The position numbers and the translations under genes were made by a program. A stretch of DNA of 64,000 bases from Argyresthia goedartella (lineage: Eukaryota > Arthropoda > Insecta > Lepidoptera > Argyresthiidae), in NCBI GenBank assembly GCA_949825045.1, contig OX463806.1, positions 45,780,208 to 45,844,207 on the forward strand. Reading direction: 5' to 3'. Shown here piece by piece: positions 33,367 through 44,739 of this stretch (positions within the stretch are counted from its first letter, which is position 1; each line of letters opens with the position of its first letter). Under the pieces are notes generated by a model. It was not told the origin of the DNA. It ran no database searches and saw only the letters and a program-made list of their open reading frames with translations.

Positions 33367-33724
33367 AATAGTAGATTATGTGACTGATACATAATGCCTA
33401 GACAGTTACATACATTCGTTTATATACACATATCTGCTCTCTTTGATGTGTTCAGGAACCGCATGTTTGACAGGCATTGTGGCATTGAGTTGTTTAGCTT
33501 GTTCTGTAGTACCAACTTCACAGACAAAGTAGGGGCGGCACGGAGGCGGGCGTCGACGTTCGAAATTTTAATGACATAATATGTAGAAAATTTACACATT
33601 ATGGTCATAATGTTTAATTCAGATAAGAAATTAGTTTTAACAAAGTAGTTTAACATTATGCTGATCGTAACGTGCGGTTTTTGGACGCAGTAAAGAGGGT
33701 TTATGATACGTGTGTAGATAAACA
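33367..33724 (+). repeat. Unclassified repeat F, unit 2 (internally deleted)
   Basis: A tandem copy of unit 1 that starts TAGTAGATTATGTGACTGAT. It lacks about 80 bp around the CTCGAGAGT block and then follows unit 1 from CAGTTACATACATTCG to GATACGTGTGTAGATAAAC. The tandem arrangement is like that of satellite-forming transposons. Confidence 0.8.
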
Positions 33725-33790
33725 ATTTTATACGCTTAAGAACATCTGAGATTGTTGGTTATGAAAAAATAAATATGCTTATGAAAAAAA

Positions 33791-34018
33791 GGAAGGTATA
33801 GTTCTTGAGCAGTAAGGTACTTATCTATCAGTGTCAGTGCGTTAAAAGGAAGGTATAGTTCTTGAGCAGTAAGGTACTTATCTATCAGTGTCAGTGCGTT
33901 AAAAGGAAGGTATAGTTCTTGAGCAGTAAGGTACTTATCTATCAGGGTCAGTGCGTTAAAAGGAAGGTATAGTTCTTGAGCAGTAAGGTACTTATCTATC
34001 AGTGTCAGTGCGTTAAAA
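33791..34018. repeat. 57-bp minisatellite, four units
   Basis: Four nearly identical 57-bp units start GGAAGGTATAGTTCTTGAGC at 33791, 33848, 33905 and 33962. One unit has a single change (CAGGGTCAG for CAGTGTCAG). On the minus strand the array lies at the 3' end of the LINE ORF (stop at 34007..34005) and forms its 3' UTR. Confidence 0.95.
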
Positions 34019-36927
34019 ATAAAGCTTCTGTATTTTCGTATCCTAATGTTAAGAGGAAGTTTAAAATCGTTGTTTTAGCTTCTGTGAAAGTGTTTGTTTT
34101 GATGATGCAAGTTTTAACAACGTTGTTGTAGATGTGGGAACTAATGTACGGATCGAATCTGCTAGCAAAGGTTGTGTTTATTGTGGGGTGTGTGTATTTT
34201 GTTAACACGTTTCTCTAGCAGGCGCTGGTAATCTTTGGAGTTTATTATTACTCTATGTGCAGTTAGGCAGATGTTTTGAATGAAAAGTCGGCGGACTGAC
34301 AGGACTTTGGCTTCTTCGTATAGCTCCTTGGTGGGATAATGAAAGGTTTTTAAAACATTGCTTTTGAAACTGAGCGTTGGGCTCTTTCTGCGGTTATTAT
34401 AACCGATTTTTCTGCGCTACCCCACACCACACCGAGATGCAGTACGTCAATAAGGACTGGCAGATCGCTGTGTAGACGTGGTTAATTATGGCTCTACTGG
34501 CTACGTTGCGAAGTCTTTGGGCCTATGATGTTTCTCACCCTTTTGATAGCCCATCAATGTGATTTTTGAAGTTTAGCTTTTCGTCAACTGTGATTCCTAA
34601 GTACCTAACATTCAGCTTTTTTAATTAGATTGCAGGAGCAGTTTGTCGCAGAGTCAGTTGAGGCCAGATTATTGCATGTATGAACCTTAAGATTGATGTC
34701 AGATGGCGGCTCTGATGCCGATGTTTTGTGAAAGCATAAATATTTGGTTTTGTCGTTATTTAGAGTCAATATATTGCTTCGAAGCCATTTTGAAACCTTA
34801 GATAGACCCTTTTCTGCCGTACTAAAGGTGCTTTCCCAGGTGTTCCCGCTGTATAGTAATGCTCTGTCGGCAGCGTAACATAGAATTTCGGCACTATTAG
34901 AATTAAGCTGGTGGATATCAGTCATGAAAATGATGAAATGGGATGGACCTAGAATACTTCCCTGAGGAACACCAAAGCAGATAGTGTTTGTATTACTAGT
35001 GTATGGGCCAACTTTAACCAGTTGCTTTCTCTCAGAGATGTAGCTAGTGAACCATGATAAAGGTGGTCCTCGAATACCTATGATTTCCTTTTTTTTTCAG
35101 TAGTATATGTATTGAGATGGTATGAAACGGCTTGGCCAATTCCAGGAAGACGGCGACACATTTAAGACCTTTATCGAGATAATCGGAGACCAGGTTTACC
35201 AGGAGTTTGACAGCGTCTTCCGTGGATTTTTGCTGTCTGAAACCGAATGGTCTGCTTGAGAGAAGGTTGAAGGATTCCAGGAAGCGAACTAGGCGCTTAT
35301 CAACGAGTTTCTCGAGGATCTTTGATATACTGCTAAGCAATGAGATTGGTCTGTAATTACCAGGTATGTGTTTGGGGCCTACTTTATAGATAGCAGTAAC
35401 AGACGCTGTCTTCCAGCATTCTGGGAAAGATCCAGTGCTGAAACTCAGATTAAAAATGTGGGCGAGTGGGTGAAAAATCAGGGTCTGATTTGTTTTATTA
35501 AATGGTTGTCAATTCCGTCAATGCCGGGAGCGCTGTCCGATTTTAGGAGTCTTATTATACCATCTATCTCTGGAGCGTCGGTTGGCTGCATAAAGAAGAA
35601 GTTTAGGACGGTATTTTTCAGGTAGGTTTCCTGGGCAAGAATTTCTTCATTTTTATTTGTCTGTGACATTATTTGGTCAGCAAGCTTTTGCCCTACTCCA
35701 GAGAAGTAATTGTTGCAATCGTTTAGTGACTCAACAGGATCCTTACAGTTTGCGACTAGGTCGAGAGCTTCGGAATTATCGGTTTTAGGTTAAATATTTC
35801 CTTTATAGACTTCCATAGCTCCTTTGGGTTACGGATGTTTGTTTCGATTTCCTGATTTTTAAGGTTTTTAAGGAGTTTGTCGCAGAAATTTCTGTAGCGA
35901 GGGAAAGTCAGTTTGACAATTTCATCTTTAGGAAAGTGTCTCGCTTTTGAATGGAGCTTATCTCGATGACGTATGCATCTGAGTGGGCCAAGTGTAATCC
36001 ACGGCTGTACGGTATATTTCGATCTGCTAACTTTTGTGTACTCGGCATTGTTTTCTACAGATTTTGTGAGGGTCTGCATGAAGCATTCTGCTGCGGAATT
36101 GACGCCCATATTCGATCGATCAATTGTATCGAGTTCATAGATATTAGATCCTCCTTAACACCCTCGAAGTTAATAACTACTGTGGAAGGTTTTTTGGTTT
36201 TACTTTCTATTCATATTTAATTTTATGGTCTGTAATGTCATTGTCGGCAGGGTGCGGCAATGGTAGGATAAATAATCTTCATGAAAATGTGATCGTGACA
36301 TGTGTCTAATCTAGTTGGGACGGTTATTGCAGTTTAAAGCTCGTACTCGGCTACGAGAGAGAGATAATCTGAGGGCTCTATCTTGTTTTTGTCCGACGCG
36401 ATTATATTTATATCACCCGCTATAATTAAGGTTTGATTGAGTCTGAAATTCTGTAAGACTTTATCTAGGTTTTGTAAGAATAGGGAGATGTTGCTGGGGT
36501 TACTAAAGGATTTGTATATTGCAAGAATGCAAGCTTGGTTCGGAATGTCTATTGCGAGGCAGCATGCCTCATCGAAGTTCTGCTTAGAGGCGTTTGAATT
36601 CCAGTTAGATTTCATGTAGGCCACTATTCCTCCATTTAGGTTTAAATTGTGTAACGTATAGTGAGGGAGTAACCAGGCAATTCCACTAACGTGGTTGTGT
36701 CATTTAACCAGCATTCGGTCAACATTATTACCCGCATGTGACTCCCATCCGATGAAGACATACGAGAAAGGCATCCATTTTTATTATAACTTCTCACATT
36801 GAATGCTATAAGTGTGAAATTGAAGTTAGGAGTAAGGAAGAGTTTGCTTTCCTCTGCTGAGTTTAATTATTCGCATGGGATATCAAGAGTTGTATCGATT
36901 AGTGGTTGGAGATCTTGATTAGCCATT
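34005..36927 (-). mobile_element. Degenerate LINE, almost whole ORF2 (endonuclease + RT)
   Basis: The minus strand carries, in order, an endonuclease start (FTLIAFNVRSYNKN, MLTECWLND), AYMKSNWNSNASKQ and TLIIAGDINI (36624..36334). Next come the RT linker (36109..35756), SAPGIDGIDNHLIKQI (35669..35478), ISKILEKLVDKRLVRFLE and GFRQQKSTEDAV (35340..35044), GVPQGSILGP and CYAADRALLYSG (motif C decayed to YAAD). The C-terminus ends at 34005. Many frameshifts separate the pieces, so it is long dead. The clade is not assigned. Confidence 0.8.
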
Positions 36928-37333
36928 TAAAGGGTATTTATCATGTGAGCTTTGTATTTGAGAGTGGATTAGAAGCGAGCATAGGGATACGTATTTCGTT
37001 AGGTGTTGTTGATAAGCTTTGTGATACGAATTGACGATTTGTGTTGACTTTGCATTTCGAATTTCAACAAAAAAAATACAGGGTACTTTTCTTATAACTA
37101 CTAAAAAAGTTAAATGGCTGTGTGTAATACATGTGTATAAGCTAGGAACACTGCGACAGGACCAGTTGTGGAGTGTTGTACTGATTGATTATTTGGATGA
37201 GGGTAGTGGGTTCGCCTCCTAGTTTATCTAGAGTAGATTCGGACACCACTCGTACGAGGGAGCTTGTATCGGATCGTCGCATAGGGATTTTTCCGTTGTT
37301 TGTCCAGATGTGTCGGAACGACATGAAAGGTTC

Positions 37334-37522
37334 GACGACCTCAGTGGCGCAGCGGTTGTGGCTCTGCCTACTGTGCGAGAGGTCCCGGGTTCGATCCCCG
37401 GCTGGGGGTAAAGAAAAAAACAATCCCCAGGTTTTGGATGTTTATATGTGTGTGACGTCGCTGTTTCTGGTTCCCACGACAGATGTGAGGCCAGAAGCAA
37501 TGTATGTGCCTGTATGTAATTG
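37334..37522 (+). mobile_element. tRNA-derived SINE, family 2
   Basis: CGACGACCTCAGTGGCGCAG (A box) and AGAGGTCCCGGGTTCGATCC (B box) are followed by CCCGGCTGGGG. The body has GTGACGTCGCTGTTTCTGGT and CAATGTATGTGCCTGTATGT. It lies 5' of the minus-strand LINE end. Confidence 0.85.
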
Positions 37523-37704
37523 TTTATAAACCTAGTTTAGTTCCAACTGAGCGGGCCTTGATGAAATTTCTCAGTTGGTAGTAGGATCACATAGCCTCAG
37601 GAGATTAGCATTTGATAAAGTGGGCGGTCCCAAAAGTAGCCGACCTGCCCTATAGAAAGCAATATTGGCTGTTTTCTTTTTAACTCGAAAGTTCGAATCT
37701 TTTT

Positions 37705-37862
37705 TTTGTGCGTAAATTTAAATTTACGTTCTTTTGTTTTTGTTTCATAGCTATTAATCGAGATTGATCTGAATGATTTTGCTTTTGTGCGTAAATTTAA
37801 ATTTACGTTCTTTTGTTTTTGTTTCATAGCTATTAATCGAGATTGATCTGAATGATTTTGCA
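37705..37862. repeat. 79-bp tandem duplication containing a palindrome
   Basis: Two identical-looking 79-bp copies (TTTTGTGCGTAAATTTAAAT start; GAGATTGATCTGAATGATTT near the end). Each contains the perfect 18-bp palindrome CGTAAATTTAAATTTACG. The near identity suggests recent duplication. Confidence 0.85.
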
Positions 37863-38217
37863 CACATGGACAAAATTGGTCATCGATATGTCATACAATA
37901 CTTTCATTTGAAAGGTTTAAAACCTACCCATATTAGGGTTGAGCTGGATTCTACTCTGGGAGTCTGCTCCTTCATTCACAGCAATAAAATATTGGGTCGC
38001 TGAGTTCAAAAAAGGGGAAACGAGGTGCCAAGATTAACATCGCGGTGGTCGACCAAATGAAGCGCAATAGTGAAAAGTACAAAGACGATTTAAAAAAGTG
38101 CTATGCATCGAATATGGACTGAAAACTTGGCCATGAAAAAGCCGTGCGCAAGATGGTTGCCGCGGTTGCTCATGATTGAACAAAAGCAGCAACGTGAGGA
38201 AGTTCCGATGCAGTGTG

Positions 38218-38858
38218 TGTGTGGTGGCCGCCGACGATCTCTTTGGCGCTGCGGTTCTGGCTCTGCCTACCAAGCGGGAGGTCCTGGGTTCGAATCCCGG
38301 CTGGAGACTCGCGAAGGTTAGCAATTCTTTCAAGGGTCAATGCATTCTCTATTGCGAGAAGATACCTCTGGAGATCTTGAAATTGCCATTTGAGCAATTT
38401 AAAAAGAATCTTAATGCGACTTTGTCGAAAAAGGGATATTACAGTGTTCAAGATGACTTAAATGACGGGACTGTATGGGGTTAATCTGGTTCAACACAGA
38501 CCATGCTGTTAATAATTTTGTAATTATTTATTCCCGATTATTAATTATGACAATGATATTATAAAATTTGTATTGGTTAAGCCCAAGCATTTTTTAAAAG
38601 AGATCTAAAATCATTCTGTGGGAGTTTCTATGCCCTTCTCTCCCACAGTGGTCCAATGTAAAGAAGTGACAAAAAATTACGATTGCAGAGTATATGTAAA
38701 TATCTTCAGTAATAAAGACATTTGGAATTTGAGATAAACAAAAAAAAACTCAGTTCTTGTTTGTTTATAGGTGGGTGATGTCGCTGTTTCTGGTTTCCAC
38801 GACACAGGGTATCCTAGTGTGGGGCCGCAAGAAGCAATGTATGTGCCTGCATATAAAT
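38218..38858 (+). mobile_element. tRNA-derived SINE, family 2, split into head and tail
   Basis: The head (38218..38312) has GATCTCTTTGGCGCTGCGGT (A box) and GTCCTGGGTTCGAATCCCGG (B box). The tail (38760..38858) has GTCGCTGTTTCTGGTTTCCA, CGACACAGGGTATCC and CAATGTATGTGCCTG. The 440 bp between are a LINE 3' end, so the SINE was itself interrupted after it landed in the mariner. Confidence 0.75.
38316..38745 (+). mobile_element. LINE 3' end inserted in the SINE (repeat G family)
   Basis: The frame encodes an RT C-terminus, KIPLEILKLPFEQFKKNLN then ATLSKKGYYSVQDDLND, ending at about 38484. The 3' UTR contains TTTTTAAAAGAGATCTAAAA and TGTGGGAGTTTCTATGCCCT, and ends CAGTAATAAAGACATTTGGA with an AATAAA signal. 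The same UTR occurs at 4427, 39935 and 52957 without the coding part. Confidence 0.7.
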
Positions 38859-39231
38859 GTTTATGTTTCTGTTTATTTAGCGAAAAAGAGAGTGTTGCTT
38901 CATCAGGACAATGCACCACCGGTTCACAAGTCCACTATTGCGATGGTAAAAATTAATGAGTTGACGATTGAATTGCTTCCCCATGTACCTTATTCGCCAG
39001 ATCTAGCTCCCTCGGATTATTTTCTGTTTCCAAAAGCGGCTCGGCGGAAAAGATTTGCCAATAATGAAGAGGTTGAGTCTGCTGTTGGTGGCTATTTTGA
39101 GGAGCTTCTCACAGACCACTATAAACAGGGTATCGAAGCTATCGAACATCGCTGGGAAAAGTGAATTGCATTAAAAGGAGACTTTATTGAGAAATAAATA
39201 AGTTTTGTTCGAATTATTTTGGTTACCTTTG

Positions 39232-39575
39232 TTAGGCCGCTTACTACTAGGACCACCCTTGTATCTTGGTTGGCATTGCTCTCACTGTGGCTTGGAGGAA
39301 AGTGGCCAGCACTTCTTGGGAGAATGCGTAATGTATTCAAACATAAGATGGCGAACACTAGGGATGGATAACATTAAAGGAGATGATTTGTCAAACTTAA
39401 AGTTTAGCGACATCCTAGAGTTCATTAAGCGAACAAGAATATTTGGGGAGGGACATCTGTTGAACAGTAAGCAGTGCCCAAAGACTGGGCATTGGGTGAA
39501 ATAGTCACAATAGAGGACCGATCACCCGCCTGTGGCTCAGCGGGCGTCCCACCTCATCATCAGCATCATCATCTT
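39232..39575 (+). mobile_element. LINE 3' end with Cys/His C-terminal motif
   Basis: The frame has CSHCGLEESGQHFLGEC (a CxxC...H...C zinc-knuckle-like motif typical of the C-terminus of Jockey/I/R1-type ORF2), then MYSNIRWRTLGM and FSDILEFIKRTRIFGE, ending at 39504. The UTR closes with a CATCAT run. It directly abuts the mariner right end. A short piece of the same tail (GGGTGAAATAGTCACAATA) recurs at 57850. Confidence 0.75.
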
Positions 39576-39934
39576 GGTTAGCATACAACCAGTAATAAGT
39601 AAGTAAGAGTTTCGTTGATCTGAGCATAAGAATAATATCCGAGCATACAAAATACAAATGGGAATACATTTCTAAATAGGTTGTATAGAAAAGATCTTAC
39701 CTCAAAATGAGGTCTTATAACAAATATGAACTCTTTACTCGCCTTTACCTATGTGCCTTCATCGTTATATTACAAAGGATCAATTTGTCTATGAATCTCC
39801 GTGTCTTCCTCTCTTCTAACCTAAATCGCGTTAGTTTTAACTAGCCTAGACTTGTGACAGTCATAAAAAGATGTAGTTAATCTACGCTTTAAGACTACCC
39901 TTCTAGAATGAATATTTGCACTAGTTAAACACAA

Positions 39935-40050
39935 CCTATTTTTAAAAGAGAACTAAACATCAATCTGTGGGAGTTCCTTCGCCATTCTGCTCCCGGAGGG
40001 GTCCAATGTAGAGCAAAGAGGCAAAAAATTACGTTTTCTAGACATATCGT
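39935..40050 (+). repeat. Repeat G (LINE 3' UTR), copy 3, partial
   Basis: CCTATTTTTAAAAGAGAACT, CATCAATCTGTGGGAGTTCC and GGGTCCAATGTAGAGCAAAG match the corresponding part of 38590..38680. A 13-bp hairpin (CAATTTTGACAGT/ACTGTCAAAATTG) lies nearby at 40210..40236. Confidence 0.55.
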
Positions 40051-40239
40051 AATATATATTAATGGATTTTGTTTTGGATTTTTGATCGAAAAGAAGTTTC
40101 ACGATGAATTCTATGCTATCGGATGTTAATTGCTGCGTAGCAAGAGTCTGCGTGAGGTATTCCGATACAAAACGAACTGACAGTCTCTCCCTTTTTTGAA
40201 GTCGGTACAATTTTGACAGTAACTGTCAAAATTGTTCAT

Positions 40240-40860
40240 TCTTATTGACCTTACGCGACAGTGCCGCCCTTGGTAAAAGGGTAGCCCTCATTCTGTCACA
40301 TTGGTTGGTGCACGTTCGTGGTACAAGCTTGCTACACAGCAGGCTCTGTATATAATCTAATATCTGAGCTGGCACGGACGGATTCTGCTGCTCCAGCCAG
40401 GCTTGCCATACCCGGGCGCGAATTCCAAATATTACTGTAGCGAGCGAGAACAGGCCTCCGATTACACTAGCAAAATGGCGATCTACTTTGGAAGACTATT
40501 ATCTGAATTTGTTATATACTTTTTCTAAAGGATATTTCTTTCATAAGTTTCCTAAACTAAACGATTTTACTGCTTTAGACCCTAAATTATTTACACCATC
40601 ATTGCCAGCCCCCATCAACCCCCAATTCTAGGCATAGCTCTGCTCTAAATAGGCATAGAGTTATGCAGTTAATTAAACTGATAACAATAAGGTATCATTT
40701 AAAGGCCGGGAAACAGTTATAATCGCAATCGAGGCCCAAAGCGTACCCCTCAAGCATCACTGAAGCTGACATTTTCAAACTACGCGCTCAATTTGTAAAT
40801 GCCGCCCAGAAAGAGTGACATGCTTCAGTTCAACAGAATTCTGTGATTTTACAATATGAA
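40240..40860. other. No gene recognised
   Basis: Ordinary AT-rich sequence; no frame or repeat could be supported. Confidence 0.4.
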
Positions 40861-40863
40861 TTA

Positions 40864-41276
40864 TTAAGGTGATTCGAAAATATATATATAAAAGGAATGC
40901 GAATGTAAACGAAAGTGATAGGGTAAATTATTTCCGCCTAAGAAAAAGTAACGAAGCGCAAAACCACATAAAAATGTTTAAAAATAATCTACGCTATTTT
41001 GTTAAAAATATTTTCAAGGAGAGATCACAAATACATAATATCCACATTTCGAATACAGTTCCGAAATGAAATTAGTTAGGATTTCAGAATTACACGAAAA
41101 AATGAAAGAATTTAGAGGCCTTTTCGTAAATAAATTCTATCGAGAAAAATTCATCCAATCGCGTTTTCCTTCAGTGAGAATCTTAATCAAATACTCAATA
41201 AACGTTAAACTAAAAATTAAATAAAGAGTAAATGGATTCGATAAAAAAACCTTTTTTTTCCGTATCACCTTAAACG
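40864..41276. mobile_element. Possible TIR element (about 410 bp)
   Basis: TTAAGGTGATTCGAAAA at the left and, on the opposite strand, TTTAAGGTGATACGGAAAAA at the right form imperfect inverted ends of about 16 bp. The interior is A-rich and holds a 66-codon frame without known motifs. This may be a MITE; the short imperfect ends leave room for chance. Confidence 0.35.
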
Positions 41277-41404
41277 GTGAAGTCACGGTGCGAGGGCTAA
41301 TAGTTACGATATCATTAATGGCTATGAAACTTTATCAATCATTAATAAGTTTGCGCTATCTAGCCCCTTGTCACGCAAAATAAAGTAACATAACATAAAT
41401 ATAA

Positions 41405-41566
41405 ACATTACATACAGGCACATACATTACTTCTGGCCCCGCACTAGGATACCCTGTTTCGTGGGAACCAGAAACAGATACGTCACACACATGCACATCC
41501 AAGACCTTGGAATTTCTTTTCTTTACCCCAGCCGGAGATCGAACCCGGGACCTCTCGCATGGTAGG
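41405..41566 (-). mobile_element. tRNA-derived SINE, family 2, 5' truncated
   Basis: The minus strand shows GGTCCCGGGTTCGATC (B box), CTCCGGCTGGGGTAAAG, CTGTTTCTGGTTCCCACGAA and CAGGGTATCC, and ends GTATGTGCCTGTATGTAATG. The A-box half is replaced by unrelated repeat sequence (41567..41670: CTAAACATGGGCTCAACTGT, GCCTCTGCCAACC) that resembles 2010..2045. Confidence 0.8.
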
Positions 41567-41679
41567 TTCATCCAGTATTGAATAATTGGCTAAACATGGG
41601 CTCAACTGTGCCTCTGCCAACCCGTATTGGAAAAGGCGTGACGCTATGATATAAGGTGCTACTGAAACTGTATTATGCA

Positions 41680-42965
41680 GGCGTTAAACTAGCTGCCTGT
41701 GTCTCGGATACACGATTATGAACTCAAAGTTTGACTGACACTAACTCATGCTGTTGCATCTCTCACTAGGGGCATGAAATTACGTGTCATCGCTGAAGTT
41801 CTCCGTATTACCCAATCAGGTCGCGGGGGAACATCATGCTGGCATGCGACTATCTCATATCACCAGATATTAATCAGACGCTACAAAACTCTGCAGGTAG
41901 TTTTCGCAGCACCCTACATTTCCTAAAAAATATTTTATTATGCCCATCAGCAGTGGCCAGGTTGGAGAAACTACTCTAGACATTGGAAGAGAATCGATGC
42001 TAACCGCAGTAGGCCAGTATTTCAAGGAAGTGATAGTCAAACTTAAAAAAAAATAATTTGTACGTTTCTTCAGCTTTACGAACTACTTTGCTGTTGACAA
42101 TCAAATTCAGATTAAGATTTTTACATCTTTTTTCGACGTCAAAGTTATCATGGATCGTTCACGTGTGTAAGTATGTTTTTGCTTTTCTTTTAAATACATA
42201 AAGAATCATACATAAGTCTTAATTAAAATCTATTCCGCTGATTTTAAACAACAGTTGACCAGACGTTTTTATCATATAAGTAATTTAAGTTGGGAATCGG
42301 TCAGATTTACAATATCATCTGTTATCTTATTATAGAAGCGAATACAGTTCCCCATGAAGGAATTGTTTACCTCGCACAGCCTAAATTATTCGAGCTGTCG
42401 CCAATGCCGATGTCAATATTCACTGAATAGCGAATGAGCAAGGGCACAAGATCCACCAGGTATTCAGTATTTAAACCTGTAAACTTAGATGAGAAGTAAG
42501 GTTCAAAAGTTTGCGGTGGTGGATGGAGGACATCTATTTAACAAAGTTGTGTGGCTTCGAAGCGCACCATTTGATGCGATAGCGGATAGATACACGCAGG
42601 ACGTTACCGCTCACTAGACTTAAACGTGGCAGTAGTTTTCGATGGTACATCACAGATGCTGCACAGAAAAGCACAAAGGGCTCTGAGCATCTTCGGAGAG
42701 TCAAGTCACACTCATCGCCAGAGATCTTTTTTGATGAGAAAACCATGGCGCAGGTTACTTAGTCAAGAGAATTTCTTGTCAAATAACAAAATCAAAATTT
42801 GTCTCATCAACCTGCTGACTACTAAAATGGAAAATCACGACATCCAGTACTCAGGCAGAGGAATATGCTGATAGGCTCATCACCACAGTTCTTTACATTT
42901 GATGTAATAACCTGACATAATAATGTGCTCTTTTCCTCATAAGTGAGAGTTGCATCGCCTATCAC
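41680..42965. other. No gene recognised
   Basis: The short frames here lack motifs. Some of 42480..42800 could be decayed retroelement sequence, but I could not identify it. Confidence 0.35.
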
Positions 42966-42969
42966 TCTT

Positions 42970-44735
42970 TTTAGGTGACTCTTTTTAGGTGGCTTTTATC
43001 CTTTATAGACACGATGTCCACGTCCCTTACAGTCTTGACAATATTAAAAGGCCCGGTGGTCGAAACTAAATTCAACCTTATTACGTCAGTGACACGGAAG
43101 GTGTCACCGGGCCTTTTATTTTGTAAAGACTGTAGTAGTGCTTATATTTATCGGACCAGCATAATCCACACCACTGTTGAAGAATGGTCTGGCTGGTACA
43201 CATCTAGCTGGCAAGGAACCCATCAACGCATTTATGGACATGATGCTTTACAATTTCTTGCGCCTATGATCCAATACGCTGATCTAAAGTCATTCATTCA
43301 GTCATCCATCATTGATGATGGCCCACCGTGAAGAGACTTCAAGTGAGCTTCAGCTACAATGAGTTTCGTTAGATGAGCGTCCCCTTTGGAATAACTATCG
43401 GGTGATTTGTGTCCTTATCCAACAGAGCCCTTTGAATTCTTCCACTAACTCGAATCAATCTCTTATCAAGATATGGACATAGTGTTTTTAACTTGCTATG
43501 TTGTCCTTGAATTCTCTTTTGTTTCTAGTAGGTCATACTACTTTACGAAATGTTCCTTTTGTGTGATCTTTAAGGATCGTTGTAAAACTTCATCTAACTC
43601 CTTCTTCTGTAAATATTTTGCATTCGTTTTGGCCTTATTCGTTAATCTTCTAGAATAAGCTAAAACTCGCTGAAGCCTTTGTAAACCGAAGAATCTTGTA
43701 ATAAACGATTCCTCTTGAACTGTCGCTATATTGGTCTTTATTACTTCTTCTAACGTGACGTTAGAATCTTTAGGTTTCGAGTATTGTACTTCCATCTCTC
43801 GCAGAAATGAAGGACCGGAAAACCAAAGTGTGTCATCAACTAGGGCTGAGGGTAGCAGCACTCCACATGATGCACAATCAGCCGGGTTCATCTTCGTCGA
43901 TACGTGAAACCACTGCCATGAATTTAAAGATGTTAAGACCTCCGCTACTCTATTTCCCACGAATGTTTTCCATCGACTCGGATGGCCACGCGAGGACAAT
44001 AGTTGAATCGGTCCATGCCCTTATATTGTGCTTGTGGATGTCCAAAACTTCTGCACTCTGAACTAGCAATTTGGACAGGAGAACAGCTCCGCACAGCTCC
44101 AGTCTTGGGATGCTTATTTGCTTTATAGGAGCAACTCTTGTTTTGCCTACTACTAGTGATGTGTGAACTTCGCCCTTTGCGTCGGCCACTCGAAGGTAGA
44201 CGACCGCAAAATACGCAGCTTTGGAAGCATCACCAAACACATTACATCATCAGAACGTGAACTCATCCATCGAGGAATTTCTATCTTCGTAAGTCTGGAC
44301 AACTCTTTACGGTAATGATACCATTCCTCTCCGTCGTTTAATTTATCGTCCCATTCGAGACCTGTGAGCCATTTTGGATGAAAATCTTGGCTATAATGAT
44401 GTTAGGAGCTATCCAGCCTAGCGGATCAAAAAGCCGTGCAATGTCTGCAATAACTATTCTTTTAGTTATTGGCCCAGTTGCCACCGGAGGAATAGTCACC
44501 GAGTACTGAATCTTGTCGTCTCTGCGGTTCCAGGTGGGTACCAGTATTTTATTATTTGCGTCCAGTATGATCTCCATTTCCTTTCTATTAAAATGTCGAA
44601 CGTTTTCTAGCACTTTTATTCTGGTCGGGTGGCTTCGTGAATAATTCGGGTATTTGCATCGTCCCGCCTCCGATCGAAAACAAACAAAATTAATAGCGCA
44701 AATTCCACTTCGCGCTCGATTGTATCTCATATTTT
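42970..44735 (-). pseudogene. BEL/Pao LTR-retrotransposon pol remnant
   Basis: The minus-strand pieces in order are: 44730..44338 (SVTIPPVATGPITKRIVIAD and ARLFDPLGWIAPNIIIAKIF, the RT-to-RNase H connection); 44240..43950 (FGDASKAAYFAVVYLRV and RVAPIKQISIPRLELCGAVL with RNase H-type Asp/Glu positions); 43999..43538 (FVGNRVAEVL, WFHVSTKMNPADCASCGVL, LWFSGPSFL). Weak integrase-like remnants follow to 43165. Frameshifts and missing LTRs show it is inactive. A mini-MITE at 43046..43117 interrupts it. Confidence 0.8.
43046..43117 (-). mobile_element. 72-bp mini-MITE, copy B
   Basis: It starts AAAAGGCCCGGTG and ends CACCGGGCCTTTT: perfect 13-bp TIRs flanked by ATT on both sides, a possible 3-bp target duplication. 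The interior matches copy A (26909..26980) in inverse orientation with about 85 percent identity by eye. It lies inside BEL/Pao-derived sequence. Confidence 0.75.
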
Positions 44736-44739
44736 ATGC

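Larger units (their letters stand above)
37990..39225 (+). pseudogene. mariner transposase pseudogene, split by nested insertions
   Basis: The left piece (37990..38217) preserves N-terminal mariner sequence in broken frames (GTTCAAAAAAGGGGAAACGA; ENLAMKKPCARWLPRLL). The right piece (38883..39164) encodes LLHQDNAPPVHKSTIAMVK (second catalytic Asp) and PYSPDLAPSDYFLFPKA (third Asp), the DD34D signature, and ends EHRWEK. Between them sit a SINE and, inside that, a LINE 3' end. Deletions and shifts make it non-functional. Confidence 0.8.
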
